From contig NZ_JBHZGK010000013.1 in assembly GCF_051900425.1 (NCBI RefSeq), positions 5,326 to 69,325 of the forward strand: a stretch of 64,000 nt of DNA. The letters are read 5' to 3'. Of this stretch, positions 44,259-53,464 are shown piece by piece (positions within the stretch are counted from its first letter, which is position 1; every line of letters begins with the position of its first letter). The stretch is from Frateuria_A sp051900425 (GTDB taxonomy: Bacteria > Pseudomonadota > Gammaproteobacteria > Xanthomonadales > Rhodanobacteraceae). Made by a program: the position numbers and the translations under genes. The notes under the pieces were generated by a model, which was not told the origin of the DNA, did not search any database, and was given only the letters and a program-made list of their open reading frames with translations.

Positions 44259-46538
44259 TCAGGTCAGGTCGTCGGTTCCGGCCGTGGCCGCCTGGCTCAA
44301 GCGATCCACGATGGCACCCATCGCGCGGTCGAACAGTGGCTCCGACGGCAGGATGCGTGCGCTGCCGGCGGCCAGCGCCGCGGCAAGCTCCTGCGGTGCG
44401 TAGTCGCCCACCTTCAGGCCGCGCCGATTGACGAACAGGTAGCGCCCGCTCATCGGGCTGATCCACGACAACTTGGCGCGGGTGACCGCATCGCCGGTTG
44501 GACAGAATTCCAGCCAGGTCCCGGGCTTGAGCTGTTCGACTTCGATCGTCTCGCCGTTGTCCAGGGCAACCGCCGTCGGCTGGTCCTGTACCGGCTCGGG
44601 CTCGGCCGAGTCGGCATCGAGCAGGGGCTGGATGCTTTCGGGTATCGGCAGTACCACGTCCTCGGTGGTGCTGTCGGGCGCCATTTCGCCCAGTTGCTGC
44701 CGGTAGTAGGCGTGCAACTGGCCGAGCAGCCGCTCGATGTCGCTTTCCTGGAACGCCACGTTGGCCAGGCCGCGGCGCAGGGCCCGCTCGATACCCGGCA
44801 GCATGCGCAGCAGGGTGCGGCGGTCATCCGTGGTGTGCACGGGCCGAGCGCTGGCGATGAACTCGTTGACGAATCGCAAGGCATCGGAAAAAGCCGGTGA
44901 GTCCTCACCCTGGCGCAGGATCGTCAAGACCAGGTGGTTCGCCCAGGCGCGGGCCAGCACGCCGTGGATCAGCGGCGGCAGGCTCTGGCTGCCGATGCGG
45001 TCGAGGATCTCGCGGGCCGCCCGTCGGCGCGCCAGTTCCAGCTTCTCGCGTCCGCGCGCCGACTCGGCCACGCGCTGCTCGGCCAGTTCCGCGCGTTTGC
45101 GGCTCTGTTCCTGGAAAGCCTGCAGTTCGTCACCCAGACGCTCGAACAGGCCCATGTCGTCGTCGAAATCGTGCAGCAGCCGCTCGACGATGGACTTGAT
45201 CTTCTCGTGGACGCGATGGTCGCGGTCGGACTCCTCCGACCAGCCCTTGGCCAGTTCCGCCAGGCCGTCGAGCAGGCGGCGTGCCGGATGATGGCGGTGG
45301 GCAAACAGCTTGCGGTCGAGGATCGCGGCCTTGAGGTAGGGGATCTGCAGGCGCGCCAGCAGCACCTGCATTTCGGCGGGCAGGGTGCTGTCGGCAAGGA
45401 TGAACTCGAACAGCATGCCGACCAGGTCGATGGTGTCCTCGTCGATGGCCGAGACCTGGCTCGGGCGTTCGCCGCGCAGGGCGCCGATCTGGCCCAGCAA
45501 CTGTTCCTTGAGCTGGGCGACCTCGCGGCCGAGCGTGGCCGGGTCCATCGCCTGCGCGGTCGGGATCGGACCGGCCGCGAGCTGGCTCTGCAGCACGCTG
45601 AGCGCGCCGAGCAGCTCGTTCGCCGTGGGGACTGCCAGGGAAGAACTCCGGGCGCCTGCGCCGGCCACTCCGCCGACCATCGCTGCGCCCCCAGCGGCCT
45701 GTGCCCGGCGTGCGCTGAACAATGCACGCACGGTATGCAGCAATTCGCTGGCCAGCTCGGCTTCCGTGTCGGTGTCGCCAGCGGTATCGGTGCCGGCGAC
45801 GGCGCCGGTGGCGGCCGACGTGCCGGCCGGCCCCTCGCCGCGCACCACCTCGTGGCGCAGCTGCGGCAACACGCCGGCGCGCACCAGTTCGGCGTTGATT
45901 TCCTGGTACAGCTCTTCCAGCGCGGACAGCACGTAGCGGTCGAACAGCTTGTAGATGATGAGCTTGACGCGCATCTCCGCGGCCAGCTCGCGCATGGCCT
46001 GGCGGAACGCCTGCGCCAAGGCGGCCGGTGCGACCGGGTTGGTGCTGTCGTCGATCTTGATGCCGCCGCAGATCACCGACAGCCGCTGGTTCACGGCGAA
46101 CAGGTCGCGTGCCAGGCGCGATTCGTTCTTGGCCGTCATGCTGGTGATGGCGAGCGATTCCTCCAGCTCGTTCTCCGCCACCAGCGACAGCTCCACCGGA
46201 CCGGACGACGGGCTGGCCGAGGGCGCCGGAGCGGGGCGGGTGGTGATGCCGGTGAGCTCCCGGCCGACCTGCGTGAGGAAGCTGCGCTCGACCATCGGGC
46301 GGCGCTTGCGCACTTCGCGCATGCCGTCGAAGTAGTGCATCTGGGCGGCGTTGTTCTCGGCCTTCTCGGCCAGGTCGAACAGCGCGTCGTCGACGTGCTC
46401 GAACATGTTGCCCAGGAGAAGCTGGAGGCGGCGGCCGGCGATGGTGCGGACGGCACCCAGCAGGTCGCCCACGCGCTCGGCCGGCTCCTGCCGCTGGCTC
46501 AGGCTGACGACCTTGTTAGGTTCATTGGCTTCTTTCAT
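44259..46538 (-). CDS. DUF1631 family protein
   Basis: A 759-residue cytoplasmic protein, all-helical in appearance with several segments of charged helix and a low-complexity Ala/Gly region near residues 250-320. Families of this type are known only as DUF1631, prominent in Xanthomonads and Pseudomonads. The conserved C-terminus (PGTWLEFCPTGDAVTRAKLSWISPMSGRYLFVNRRGLKV) looks like a PilZ-like beta barrel, which could bind c-di-GMP (inference). ATG at 46538 opens MKEANEPNKVVSLS; the frame extends 17 residues further. Confidence 0.85.
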   Translation of the reverse strand: MKEANEPNKVVSLSQRQEPAERVGDLLGAVRTIAGRRLQLLLGNMFEHVDDALFDLAEKAENNAAQMHYFDGMREVRKRRPMVERSFLTQVGRELTGITTRPAPAPSASPSSGPVELSLVAENELEESLAITSMTAKNESRLARDLFAVNQRLSVICGGIKIDDSTNPVAPAALAQAFRQAMRELAAEMRVKLIIYKLFDRYVLSALEELYQEINAELVRAGVLPQLRHEVVRGEGPAGTSAATGAVAGTDTAGDTDTEAELASELLHTVRALFSARRAQAAGGAAMVGGVAGAGARSSSLAVPTANELLGALSVLQSQLAAGPIPTAQAMDPATLGREVAQLKEQLLGQIGALRGERPSQVSAIDEDTIDLVGMLFEFILADSTLPAEMQVLLARLQIPYLKAAILDRKLFAHRHHPARRLLDGLAELAKGWSEESDRDHRVHEKIKSIVERLLHDFDDDMGLFERLGDELQAFQEQSRKRAELAEQRVAESARGREKLELARRRAAREILDRIGSQSLPPLIHGVLARAWANHLVLTILRQGEDSPAFSDALRFVNEFIASARPVHTTDDRRTLLRMLPGIERALRRGLANVAFQESDIERLLGQLHAYYRQQLGEMAPDSTTEDVVLPIPESIQPLLDADSAEPEPVQDQPTAVALDNGETIEVEQLKPGTWLEFCPTGDAVTRAKLSWISPMSGRYLFVNRRGLKVGDYAPQELAAALAAGSARILPSEPLFDRAMGAIVDRLSQAATAGTDDLT

Positions 46539-46699
46539 CGCCACACCCCTGAAGCATCCCTTCCTGACGTCCATGGCCGCCCCGGCCACGCGAGCTTCGA
46601 CCTTAAGCGAGGAAACGTGAACGACTCATGCACTGGCGTACACATTAGTCCACGCCATGTATAAAAGGATGGCGCCGTTCACTTTTTCGAAAGGACGCT

Positions 46700-46972
46700 T
46701 CAGGCAGTCGCGGGAAAATCCATCATCTGCACCGTACCGATGCCTTCCTCGGGGAGCATGACCGGAATGCCGTCATCGACCCGGTACACCACCTTGCGGT
46801 CCACCGTGATGAGGCCTTCGCCCAGTGTCTCCTGGACCCGGGCGCCGGCGACCGTATCGATTTCACCGCGCTCGATGGCGGCGTTGAGCGCCTCCAGCTC
46901 TGCGCGCGCGAGCTGGCGAACGGGCGTCTTGCTGACCGGGCAGCACAGGATGTCGAGCAGGCGCTTGTCCAT
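46700..46972 (-). CDS. Trm112 family protein
   Basis: A 90-residue relative of YcaR/Trm112, small zinc-ribbon-like proteins that partner methyltransferases. The start MDKRLLDILCCPVSKTPV keeps the CP of the usual CPVC pair but has Ser for the second Cys, and the later cysteines are also missing, so it probably binds no zinc. A 25-residue insert (AELEALNAAIERGEIDTVAG) lies between the first strand and YRVDDGIPVMLPEE. I recall the same loss in xanthomonad homologues. Divergent from purE. Confidence 0.85.
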   Translation of the reverse strand: MDKRLLDILCCPVSKTPVRQLARAELEALNAAIERGEIDTVAGARVQETLGEGLITVDRKVVYRVDDGIPVMLPEEGIGTVQMMDFPATA

Positions 46973-47029
46973 GGCGGTGGGGTGTCGTGCGGAAAGCCCG
47001 TACAATAGCCCTTTTGGGATGGCAGAACC

Positions 47030-47533
47030 ATGATTTCGACCGCCAGGCCAGCCCGCGTGGGCGTGGTGATGGGTTCCCGTTCGGACTGGGAAACCATGGA
47101 GCACGCCGCCGCCGTTCTTGACCAACTGGGCGTGCCGCACGAGGTGCGCGTGGTGTCCGCCCATCGCACGCCGGACCTGCTGTTCCGCTACGCCGAGGAA
47201 GCGGTCGGGCGCGGTATCGAGGTGATCGTCGCCGGCGCTGGCGGCGCCGCCCACCTGCCGGGCATGCTGGCCGCCAAGACGCGGCTGCCGGTGTTCGGCG
47301 TGCCGGTCCAGTCCAAGGCGCTCAATGGCATGGATTCGCTGCTTTCCATCGCCCAGATGCCCGCCGGCATCCCGGTGGGGACGCTGGCGATCGGCCGTGC
47401 AGGTGCGGTGAACGCGGGCCTTCTCGCCGCATCGGTACTGGCGCTGCATGATCCGGCCGTCGCGCAGGCGCTGGACGCCTATCGCGCGAAGCAGACCCAG
47501 AGCGTGCTCGACCAGCCGGACCCGCGCGCATGA
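47030..47533 (+). CDS. purE: N5-carboxyaminoimidazole ribonucleotide mutase
   Basis: Converts N5-CAIR to CAIR in purine synthesis; 167 residues, octamer. Motifs: GVVMGSRSDWETM, VVSAHRTPDL with the catalytic His, AGAGGAAHLPGMLAA and GVPVQSKALNGMDSLLSIAQMP. A -10-like TACAAT lies at 47001-47006, upstream of the ATG. The stop overlaps the purK start by 4 bases, so purEK is a coupled operon. Confidence 0.96.
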   Translation: MISTARPARVGVVMGSRSDWETMEHAAAVLDQLGVPHEVRVVSAHRTPDLLFRYAEEAVGRGIEVIVAGAGGAAHLPGMLAAKTRLPVFGVPVQSKALNGMDSLLSIAQMPAGIPVGTLAIGRAGAVNAGLLAASVLALHDPAVAQALDAYRAKQTQSVLDQPDPRA

Positions 47534-48693
47534 GCGCCCGTCGCCAACCTGTGCTCGGCATCCTCGGCGGCGGCCAGCTCGCGCGCATGCTGGCGCTTGC
47601 CGCTGCACCGCTGGGCGTCAAGTCGCTGGTGGTCGACAGCGCCGGCGACGCCTGCGCCGGGCAGGTCGCCCCGCTGGTGGTCGCGGACTGGAAGGACTAC
47701 GTGGCGCTCGAGCGCTTCGCCTCGATGGTCGACGTGGTCACCTTCGATTTCGAGAACGTGCCTGCCGAGACCGCGCACTGGCTCGCCGGGCGGGTGGCCG
47801 TTTCGCCCGTGCCGGGTGCCCTGGCCGTGGCCCAGGACCGCCTGGCCGAGAAGACCCTGTTCCGTGAGTGCGGCCTCGATACGCCCGCCTTCGTGGCCGT
47901 GAACACCCGTGAGAACCTCGACCGGGCGATCGCCGAGGTTGGCGCACCGGCCATCCTCAAGACCCGCCGCCTGGGGTACGACGGCAAGGGCCAGTTCCGC
48001 CTCAAGACGCCGGCCGATGCGGATGCCGCCTGGGCCGCGTTGGGTGCGCAAGGTGCCGCGCACGGGTTGATCCTGGAAGCGTTCGTGCCGTTCGAGCGCG
48101 AGCTGTCGGTGATCGCCGTGCGCAGTCGCGATGGCGATTTCCGCACCTGGCCGCTGACCCGCAACTGGCACACCGACGGCGTGCTGAGCCTGAGCCTGGC
48201 GCCGGCACCCGACATCGACGAGCTGCAGCGGCGCGCCACCGACCTGGCCCGCACGCTGGCCGAACGGCTGGACTACGTGGGCGTGTTCGCGCTGGAGCTG
48301 TTCGTCAAGGACGGCCAGTTGCTGGGCAACGAAATGGCTCCGCGCGTGCACAACTCCGGCCACTGGACCATCGAGGGGGCGCACACCAGCCAGTTCGAGA
48401 ACCACGTCCGTGCCGTGCTCGGCATGCCGCTGGGCGATACCGGTGCGCGCGGGTTGTCGTGCATGTTCAACTGGATCGGCGAGCTGCCTGATCCGGCGCC
48501 GGTGCTCACCACGACGGACGCGCACTGGCATGACTACGGCAAGCAGGCCCGCCCGGGGCGCAAGGTGGGGCATGCCACGGTGTGCGGGCCCGATGAGGGC
48601 ACGCTGGCCGGGCGCGTCGGGCATGTCGCCCGTTCGCTGGACCGTGAGGACCAGGCCAACCCCGTGCTGCAGGTGCTCGCAAAACCTGTTTGA
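47530..48693 (+). CDS. purK: N5-carboxyaminoimidazole ribonucleotide synthetase
   Basis: ATP-grasp ligase making N5-CAIR from AIR, bicarbonate and ATP; 387 residues, about 30 longer than E. coli PurK. Motifs: GILGGGQLARML (nucleotide), FDFENVP, ATP-grasp lysine ILKTRRLGYDGKGQ, EAFVPFERELSVIAVR, and the metal-binding end ALELFVKDGQLLGNEMAPRVHNSGHWTIEG. It is coupled to purE. Confidence 0.96.
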   Translation: MSARRQPVLGILGGGQLARMLALAAAPLGVKSLVVDSAGDACAGQVAPLVVADWKDYVALERFASMVDVVTFDFENVPAETAHWLAGRVAVSPVPGALAVAQDRLAEKTLFRECGLDTPAFVAVNTRENLDRAIAEVGAPAILKTRRLGYDGKGQFRLKTPADADAAWAALGAQGAAHGLILEAFVPFERELSVIAVRSRDGDFRTWPLTRNWHTDGVLSLSLAPAPDIDELQRRATDLARTLAERLDYVGVFALELFVKDGQLLGNEMAPRVHNSGHWTIEGAHTSQFENHVRAVLGMPLGDTGARGLSCMFNWIGELPDPAPVLTTTDAHWHDYGKQARPGRKVGHATVCGPDEGTLAGRVGHVARSLDREDQANPVLQVLAKPV

Positions 48694-49043
48694 AGCTTGT
48701 CGCGCACAGGTGCGCTTCGTTGCTTCTCTTCCGCACGCAGTCGCGCAGGGTCGACCTTGGTCGACCGCGCCTTTTCCCAGTGCCGCTGACAGGTTGAAGC
48801 CGACCGTGCGGAAAGCGTGCCCGCATGCGCGGCGTTCGCCGCGGGATGCCTTGCGCGCGTCTGCTATCCTGCGCGGCCGATTGCGCGGCCGCGCAACAGT
48901 GCGAGAGTTTCCGCCAGTGTAAGTCGCCTTCGCTACAGCACGTTTCCTCCCGCGCGCGGCCTCCGTCGCCGTGCTCCCCGTCTTCCAATGAACGCTCCTC
49001 TGCAGCTTGCAGAGGCGTGATCCGTTGCTGTCGAAGGTCCCCG
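48694..49043. other. Intergenic region between purK and sulP
   Basis: No gene is supported. A degenerate REP palindrome (GTCGCGCACAGGTGCGCTTC) occupies 48699-48718. A possible extended -10 (TGCTATCCT) lies at 48862-48870 facing sulP but lacks a clear -35. Confidence 0.45.
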
Positions 49044-50549
49044 ATGAAGCTCTCCCCGACCCTGGCCAGGAACAACATCCTGTCCGGCCTCACTGTCGCG
49101 TTCGCCCTGGTCCCCGAGGCGATCGCCTTCGCCGTGATTGCCCACGTCAATCCACTCACCGGCTTGTATGCCGCTTTCATGATGTGCCTTATCACCGCGA
49201 TGCTGGGCGGCCGTCCCGGCATGATTTCGGGTGCCACCGGGGCGATCGCCGTGGTGATCGTGGCGTTGGTGGTGTTGCAGCACGGCGTGCAATACCTGTT
49301 CGCAGCGGTCGTCCTGATGGGCCTGCTGCAATTGCTGTTCGGCGCCTTGCGGCTGGGCAAGTTCATCCGCATGGTGCCCCACCCGGTGATGCTGGGTTTC
49401 GTCAACGGCCTGGCGATCGTGATCTTCCTGGCCCAGCTGCCACACTTCCAGCAGCATGGGGAATGGGTCAGGGGGCAGGCGCTGTGGACCATGCTCGGGC
49501 TGGTCGCCCTGGCGATGGCGATCATTTACCTGCTGCCGCGCCTGACCCGTACCGTGCCTTCGGCGCTGGTGGCGATCGTGGCAGTCGCGCTGCTGACGAA
49601 CCTTGCCGGCATCCAGAAGCGTACGGTCGGCGACCTGGCTTCTATCAAGGGTGGCCTGCCCAGTTTCCATCTGCCCGACGTGCCGTGGAACCTGGACACC
49701 CTGCGCACCGTGTTCCCGTATGCGCTGATCATGGCCACGGTGGGGCTGATCGAGTCGCTGCTCACGCTCAACCTGATCGATGAAATGACCGACACGCGCG
49801 GCAAGCCCAACCGGGAATGCCTCGCGCAGGGCACCGCCAACGTGGTCACCGGGCTGTTCGGCGGCATGGGCGGTTGCGCCATGATCGGACAGAGCATGAT
49901 CAACGTCGGCGCCGGCGCCACCCATCGCCTGTCCGGCATCGTGGCGGGGCTGGGGTTGCTCAGCTTCATCCTGTTCGGTTCGAGCCTGATCGAACGCATT
50001 CCGCTGGCTGCGCTGATCGGCGTGATGTTCGTGGTGTCGGCCAAGACGTTCGAGTGGGGCAGCGTGCGCGTGCTGGGCAAGGTGCCGCGGGCCGATGCGC
50101 TGGTGATCGTGGCGGTCACGGTGGTGACCATCTTCACCGACCTGGCGGTCGCCGTGGTACTGGGAGTGGTGATCTCCGCGCTGGTGTTCGCCTGGCAGCA
50201 TGCCAGTCAGATTTCCGTACGAACCCGGTTGGAGGCCGACGACAGCAAGGTCTACGAGCTGGAGGGAACGCTGTTCTTCGCCTCGGCCAAGAACTTCCAG
50301 AATCTGTTTTCGCCAAAGGACGATCCCGCGGAGGTCGTCGTGGAATTCGGCCGCGGCAAGGTGATGGACCATTCGGCCATCGAGGCAATCGATGCGCTGG
50401 CCGAGCGCTATCAGAAGCTCGGCAAGCGCTTGCACCTGCGGCACCTGAGCACCGACTGCGCCGAATTGCTGCACAAGGCCGGCAGCATGGTCGAGGTCGA
50501 TCCGGCCAGGGATCCGCATTACCACCTGGCCGACGACCGCCTGGGGTGA
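49044..50549 (+). CDS. SulP-family anion transporter with STAS domain
   Basis: Inner-membrane transporter (sulfate, bicarbonate or dicarboxylate; not decided by sequence), 501 residues. About 10-12 hydrophobic helices span residues 10-400, starting with ARNNILSGLTVAFALVPEAIAFAVIA and including the SulP-like NxLTGLYAAFM segment and GQSMINVGAGATHRLSGIV. A C-terminal STAS domain (from about residue 410, KVYELEGTLFFASAKNF...VVVEFGRGKVMDHSAIEAIDALAE) follows. It is somewhat shorter than plant or animal SulP proteins, as usual for bacterial ones. It is convergent with sodB and separated from it by a terminator. Confidence 0.92.
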   Translation: MKLSPTLARNNILSGLTVAFALVPEAIAFAVIAHVNPLTGLYAAFMMCLITAMLGGRPGMISGATGAIAVVIVALVVLQHGVQYLFAAVVLMGLLQLLFGALRLGKFIRMVPHPVMLGFVNGLAIVIFLAQLPHFQQHGEWVRGQALWTMLGLVALAMAIIYLLPRLTRTVPSALVAIVAVALLTNLAGIQKRTVGDLASIKGGLPSFHLPDVPWNLDTLRTVFPYALIMATVGLIESLLTLNLIDEMTDTRGKPNRECLAQGTANVVTGLFGGMGGCAMIGQSMINVGAGATHRLSGIVAGLGLLSFILFGSSLIERIPLAALIGVMFVVSAKTFEWGSVRVLGKVPRADALVIVAVTVVTIFTDLAVAVVLGVVISALVFAWQHASQISVRTRLEADDSKVYELEGTLFFASAKNFQNLFSPKDDPAEVVVEFGRGKVMDHSAIEAIDALAERYQKLGKRLHLRHLSTDCAELLHKAGSMVEVDPARDPHYHLADDRLG

Positions 50550-50613
50550 GCGGGTCTTGGCCGGTCGTCCTGCTCTCCCGCGGTGAGGAGGGCGGTGGCT
50601 GGGACCCATCGCC

Positions 50614-50645
50614 GAAAAAAAAGCGGAGCCGTGGCTCCGCTTTTG
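50614..50645. terminator. Shared terminator between sulP and sodB
   Basis: AAAGCGGAG and CTCCGCTTT form a stem (about 50620-50643) with an A-run before and a T-run after, so it can work in both directions between convergent genes. Confidence 0.85.
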
Positions 50646-50646
50646 G

Positions 50647-51225
50647 TCAGGCCATGTTGCTGGCGGCAAATTCCCAGTTCACCACGTTCCAGAAGTTCTC
50701 GAGGTACTTCGGACGGGCGTTGCGGTAGTCGATGTAATAGGCGTGTTCCCACACGTCGCAGGTGAACAGCGGCTTGTCGCTGCCGGTGATGGGCGTGCCC
50801 GCGTTGGACGTGTTGACGATGCCGAGCGAACCGTCCGGACGCTGCACCAGCCAGGTCCAGCCCGAGCCGAAGTTGCCCGCACCCATCTTGGCGAACTCTT
50901 CCTTGAACTTCTCGACCGAGCCGAACGCCTTGTTGATCGCGTCGGCCAGCTTGCCGGTCGGCTCGCCGCCACCGTTGGGCTTCATCGAATTCCAGTAGAA
51001 GGTGTGGTTCCAGGTCTGCGCCGCGTTGTTGAACACGCCGCCGGAAGACTTGCGGACGATTTCCTCAAGTTCCATCCCCTCGAACTCGGTGCCGGCGATC
51101 AGCTTGTTGAGGTTGGTCACGTAAGCGGCGTGGTGCTTGTCGTGATGGAACTCCAGCGTCTCGGCGGAGATGTGCGGCTCCAGCGCATTCTTTTCGTACG
51201 GAAGGGGGGGAAGTTCGATCGCCAT
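50647..51225 (-). CDS. sodB: Superoxide dismutase, iron type
   Basis: Dismutes superoxide to oxygen and hydrogen peroxide in the cytoplasm; 192 residues. Metal ligands are His27 (FHHDKHHAAYV), the second His in NHTFYWNSM, and the Asp and His of DVWEHAYYIDY. The Gln in NNAAQTWNHTFYW marks the iron form. Divergent from the monothiol glutaredoxin gene. The end of the coding frame reads into the shared terminator stem. Confidence 0.97.
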   Translation of the reverse strand: MAIELPPLPYEKNALEPHISAETLEFHHDKHHAAYVTNLNKLIAGTEFEGMELEEIVRKSSGGVFNNAAQTWNHTFYWNSMKPNGGGEPTGKLADAINKAFGSVEKFKEEFAKMGAGNFGSGWTWLVQRPDGSLGIVNTSNAGTPITGSDKPLFTCDVWEHAYYIDYRNARPKYLENFWNVVNWEFAASNMA

Positions 51226-51338
51226 GAGGGACTCCTTGGGCTTGCGGCTAAGGGGAAGCCGGGCGGGCCTGCCGGGTGGCGGGCCATGCGCGGCTGATAC
51301 ACTTGTGGTCCTGCACGCATTGTAGAACCCCGAAAGCT

Positions 51339-51665
51339 ATGGACGTTAACGAGCGAATCAAGGCGGTGCTCGCCGGGCACCCCATGGTGCTTTTCATGAA
51401 GGGCACGCCGCAGTTCCCGATGTGCGGCTTCTCCGCCCGTGCCGCGCAGGCGCTGAAGGACTCGGGCGCAAGCTTCCATGCCGTCAACGTGCTGGCCGAC
51501 CCGGAGGTGCGCGCGGCGCTGCCGCATTTCGCCAACTGGCCGACCTTCCCGCAGCTGTTCATCCAGGGCGAGCTGATCGGCGGCTGCGACATCGTCGAGG
51601 ATCTCAAATCCTCCGGGGAGCTCGCGCGCATGGCTCTCGACGTCAGCGGTGCGGTGCGCGCATGA
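51339..51665 (+). CDS. grxD: Monothiol glutaredoxin (CGFS type)
   Basis: Carries and delivers [2Fe-2S] clusters, working with BolA proteins; 108 residues. The CGFS active site has Cys29; the family segments VLFMKGTPQFPMCGFS and WPTFPQLFIQGELIGGCDI match E. coli GrxD. It overlaps the following SDR gene by 4 bases. The 113-base gap to sodB should hold both promoters; I could not define boxes there. Confidence 0.96.
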   Translation: MDVNERIKAVLAGHPMVLFMKGTPQFPMCGFSARAAQALKDSGASFHAVNVLADPEVRAALPHFANWPTFPQLFIQGELIGGCDIVEDLKSSGELARMALDVSGAVRA

Positions 51666-52429
51666 CGCTGCCGATTGCCCATCTGCCGCGGGACATCGCG
51701 CCCGCAGCCGGCAGCCTGGCCGGCCGCGTGGTGCTGGTCACCGGCGCCTACGGCGGCCTCGGGCGCGCGGTGTCGCTGGCCGCGGCCCGTGCGGGCGCGA
51801 CCGTGGTGATCACCGGCAAGCGCAAGCGCCAGCTCGAGCAGCTCTATGACCTGATCGTGGGCGAGCAACTGCCAGAGCCGGTGATCCATCCGCTGGATAT
51901 GGAGGCGGCCACGCCGCGAGACTACGAAGCGCTGGCCGACGGCCTCGAGCGTGACCTGGGCCGTCTCGACGGCATCGTGCACTGCGCGGCCAGCTTCGGT
52001 GGCCTGACGCCGGTCGGGATGCACAAGCCGGACGAGTGGTTGCGCACGATGCACATCAACGTGTCCGCGCCATTTGCCCTGACCCAGGCGTGCCTGCCGC
52101 TGCTGGCCAAAGCGCCGGATGCGTCGGTGGTATTCGTGCTGGACAACCCGGACCTGGTCAATCGCGCGCACTGGGGCGCCTACGGCGTATCCAAGGCGGC
52201 GCTGGAGCGCTTCGTCGAGATCCTGCACCAGGAGACCGACAGCACCGCCATCCGCACGCATGCGTTGCTGCCGGCGCCGATGCGCACGGCGTTGCGGCAC
52301 CTGGCGTATTTCGGCGAAGACCCGAATACCCAGCCGCTGCCCGACGCTGCGGCCCAGGCCGCGGTGTGGCTGCTCGGGCCCCACGGTGCGGCGGCGCGCG
52401 GCGCGATGCTGGACCTGCGTCGCGCCTGA
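51662..52429 (+). CDS. SDR-family oxidoreductase, YciK-like
   Basis: A 255-residue classical short-chain dehydrogenase/reductase. The cofactor motif is VTGAYGGLGRA (TGxxxGxG); the catalytic region has a Ser- or Asp-containing strand and AYGVSKAALERF (YxxxK). It groups with YciK, an NADPH-dependent family of unclear substrate. The start is coupled to grxD by an ATGA overlap, a pairing that is unusual enough to suggest joint regulation rather than a shared pathway. Confidence 0.85.
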   Translation: MTLPIAHLPRDIAPAAGSLAGRVVLVTGAYGGLGRAVSLAAARAGATVVITGKRKRQLEQLYDLIVGEQLPEPVIHPLDMEAATPRDYEALADGLERDLGRLDGIVHCAASFGGLTPVGMHKPDEWLRTMHINVSAPFALTQACLPLLAKAPDASVVFVLDNPDLVNRAHWGAYGVSKAALERFVEILHQETDSTAIRTHALLPAPMRTALRHLAYFGEDPNTQPLPDAAAQAAVWLLGPHGAAARGAMLDLRRA

Positions 52430-52651
52430 TCGCGGGCTTTCGGCGCGACATCCATCCCTGCCGAAGCCCTCCCTCTGAAGGGAAGGGCTTCAAAACAGCG
52501 CACGCCACGCTGCCTCCCCTTCAAGGGGCAGGCCGGGAATGGGCTTTCCACACCGCCATCCACGGCCATCGACCGCCACAACCCTCGTGCACCGCCGCCA
52601 TGAGTCCCCGCATGGCATCCTGTCCCCGATCACCACCCGAAGGAGCCCTCC

Positions 52652-53260
52652 ATGGAAACGCAGATGACCACCCTCTCGGCGGGCATCCTGCTGTTCCTGA
52701 TCATGGATCCGCTCGGCAACGTGCCGTTCTTCCTGAGCCTGCTCAAGCACGTGCCGCCCAAGCGACGGCGCGTGGTGATGATCCGCGAACTGCTGATCGC
52801 GCTGGGCGTGCTGCTGGGTTTCCTGATCGGCGGCCAGCACATCCTCAAGCTGCTGCAGTTGCGCCAGGAGTCGATCAGCATCGCTGGCGGCATCGTGCTG
52901 TTCCTGATCGGCATCCGCATGGTGTTCCCGCCGCCGGAAGGGGGCATCTTCGGCAAGCCGGGCGAGGGAGAGCCCTTCATCGTGCCGATGGCGATCCCCG
53001 GCGTCGCCGGCCCTTCGGCAATGGCCGCGCTGCTGCTGTTGACCAACACCTCGCCGGGCCGCACGGCCGACTGGGCGACCGCGCTGCTTTTAGCGTGGCT
53101 GGCGACCTCGGCGATCCTGCTGTCCTCCACCTACCTGTTCCGTTGGCTCGGCGAGAGCGTGCTGACTGCGCTCGAGCGCGTCATGGGCATGCTGCTGATC
53201 GCGCTTTCGGTACAGATGTTCATGGGCGGTGTGGCGGCCTTCCTGCACATGCAGGTGTGA
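52652..53260 (+). CDS. MarC-family (YhgN-like) membrane protein
   Basis: A 202-residue inner-membrane protein with six helices. The start LSAGILLFLIMDPLGNVPFFLSLLKHV is the MarC signature (DPxGN). The middle segment FIVPMAIPGVAGPSAMAALLLL carries the second signature (PlaxPxxxGP). The family was once linked to multiple antibiotic resistance in E. coli, but that is not supported; the role is unknown. Confidence 0.9.
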   Translation: METQMTTLSAGILLFLIMDPLGNVPFFLSLLKHVPPKRRRVVMIRELLIALGVLLGFLIGGQHILKLLQLRQESISIAGGIVLFLIGIRMVFPPPEGGIFGKPGEGEPFIVPMAIPGVAGPSAMAALLLLTNTSPGRTADWATALLLAWLATSAILLSSTYLFRWLGESVLTALERVMGMLLIALSVQMFMGGVAAFLHMQV

Positions 53261-53464
53261 CGCGCGCTGCTTTCGCCGGGTGGGTTTGCAGCCCGGTCCT
53301 CCGGAAGACCCAAAGAGCGTCGGCGGGCTGAAGCGCGCCCTGCGGACGTCCGCGATACTTCGAACCGTGCGCATGCGCATGTTTGTGCGTCAGCGACGCT
53401 CGGACGCCGTCGTGCTGCTGTCATAATCGGCGCCCAGCATGGGCGAAACACCAGGAGAGCGGTC

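Noticed and set aside
46620..46699. Promoter boxes (TATAAA-like) between Trm112 and the DUF1631 gene
   Set aside because: ATGTATAAAAGG reads well on the plus strand but no gene starts that way; no properly spaced -35 was found for the minus strand.
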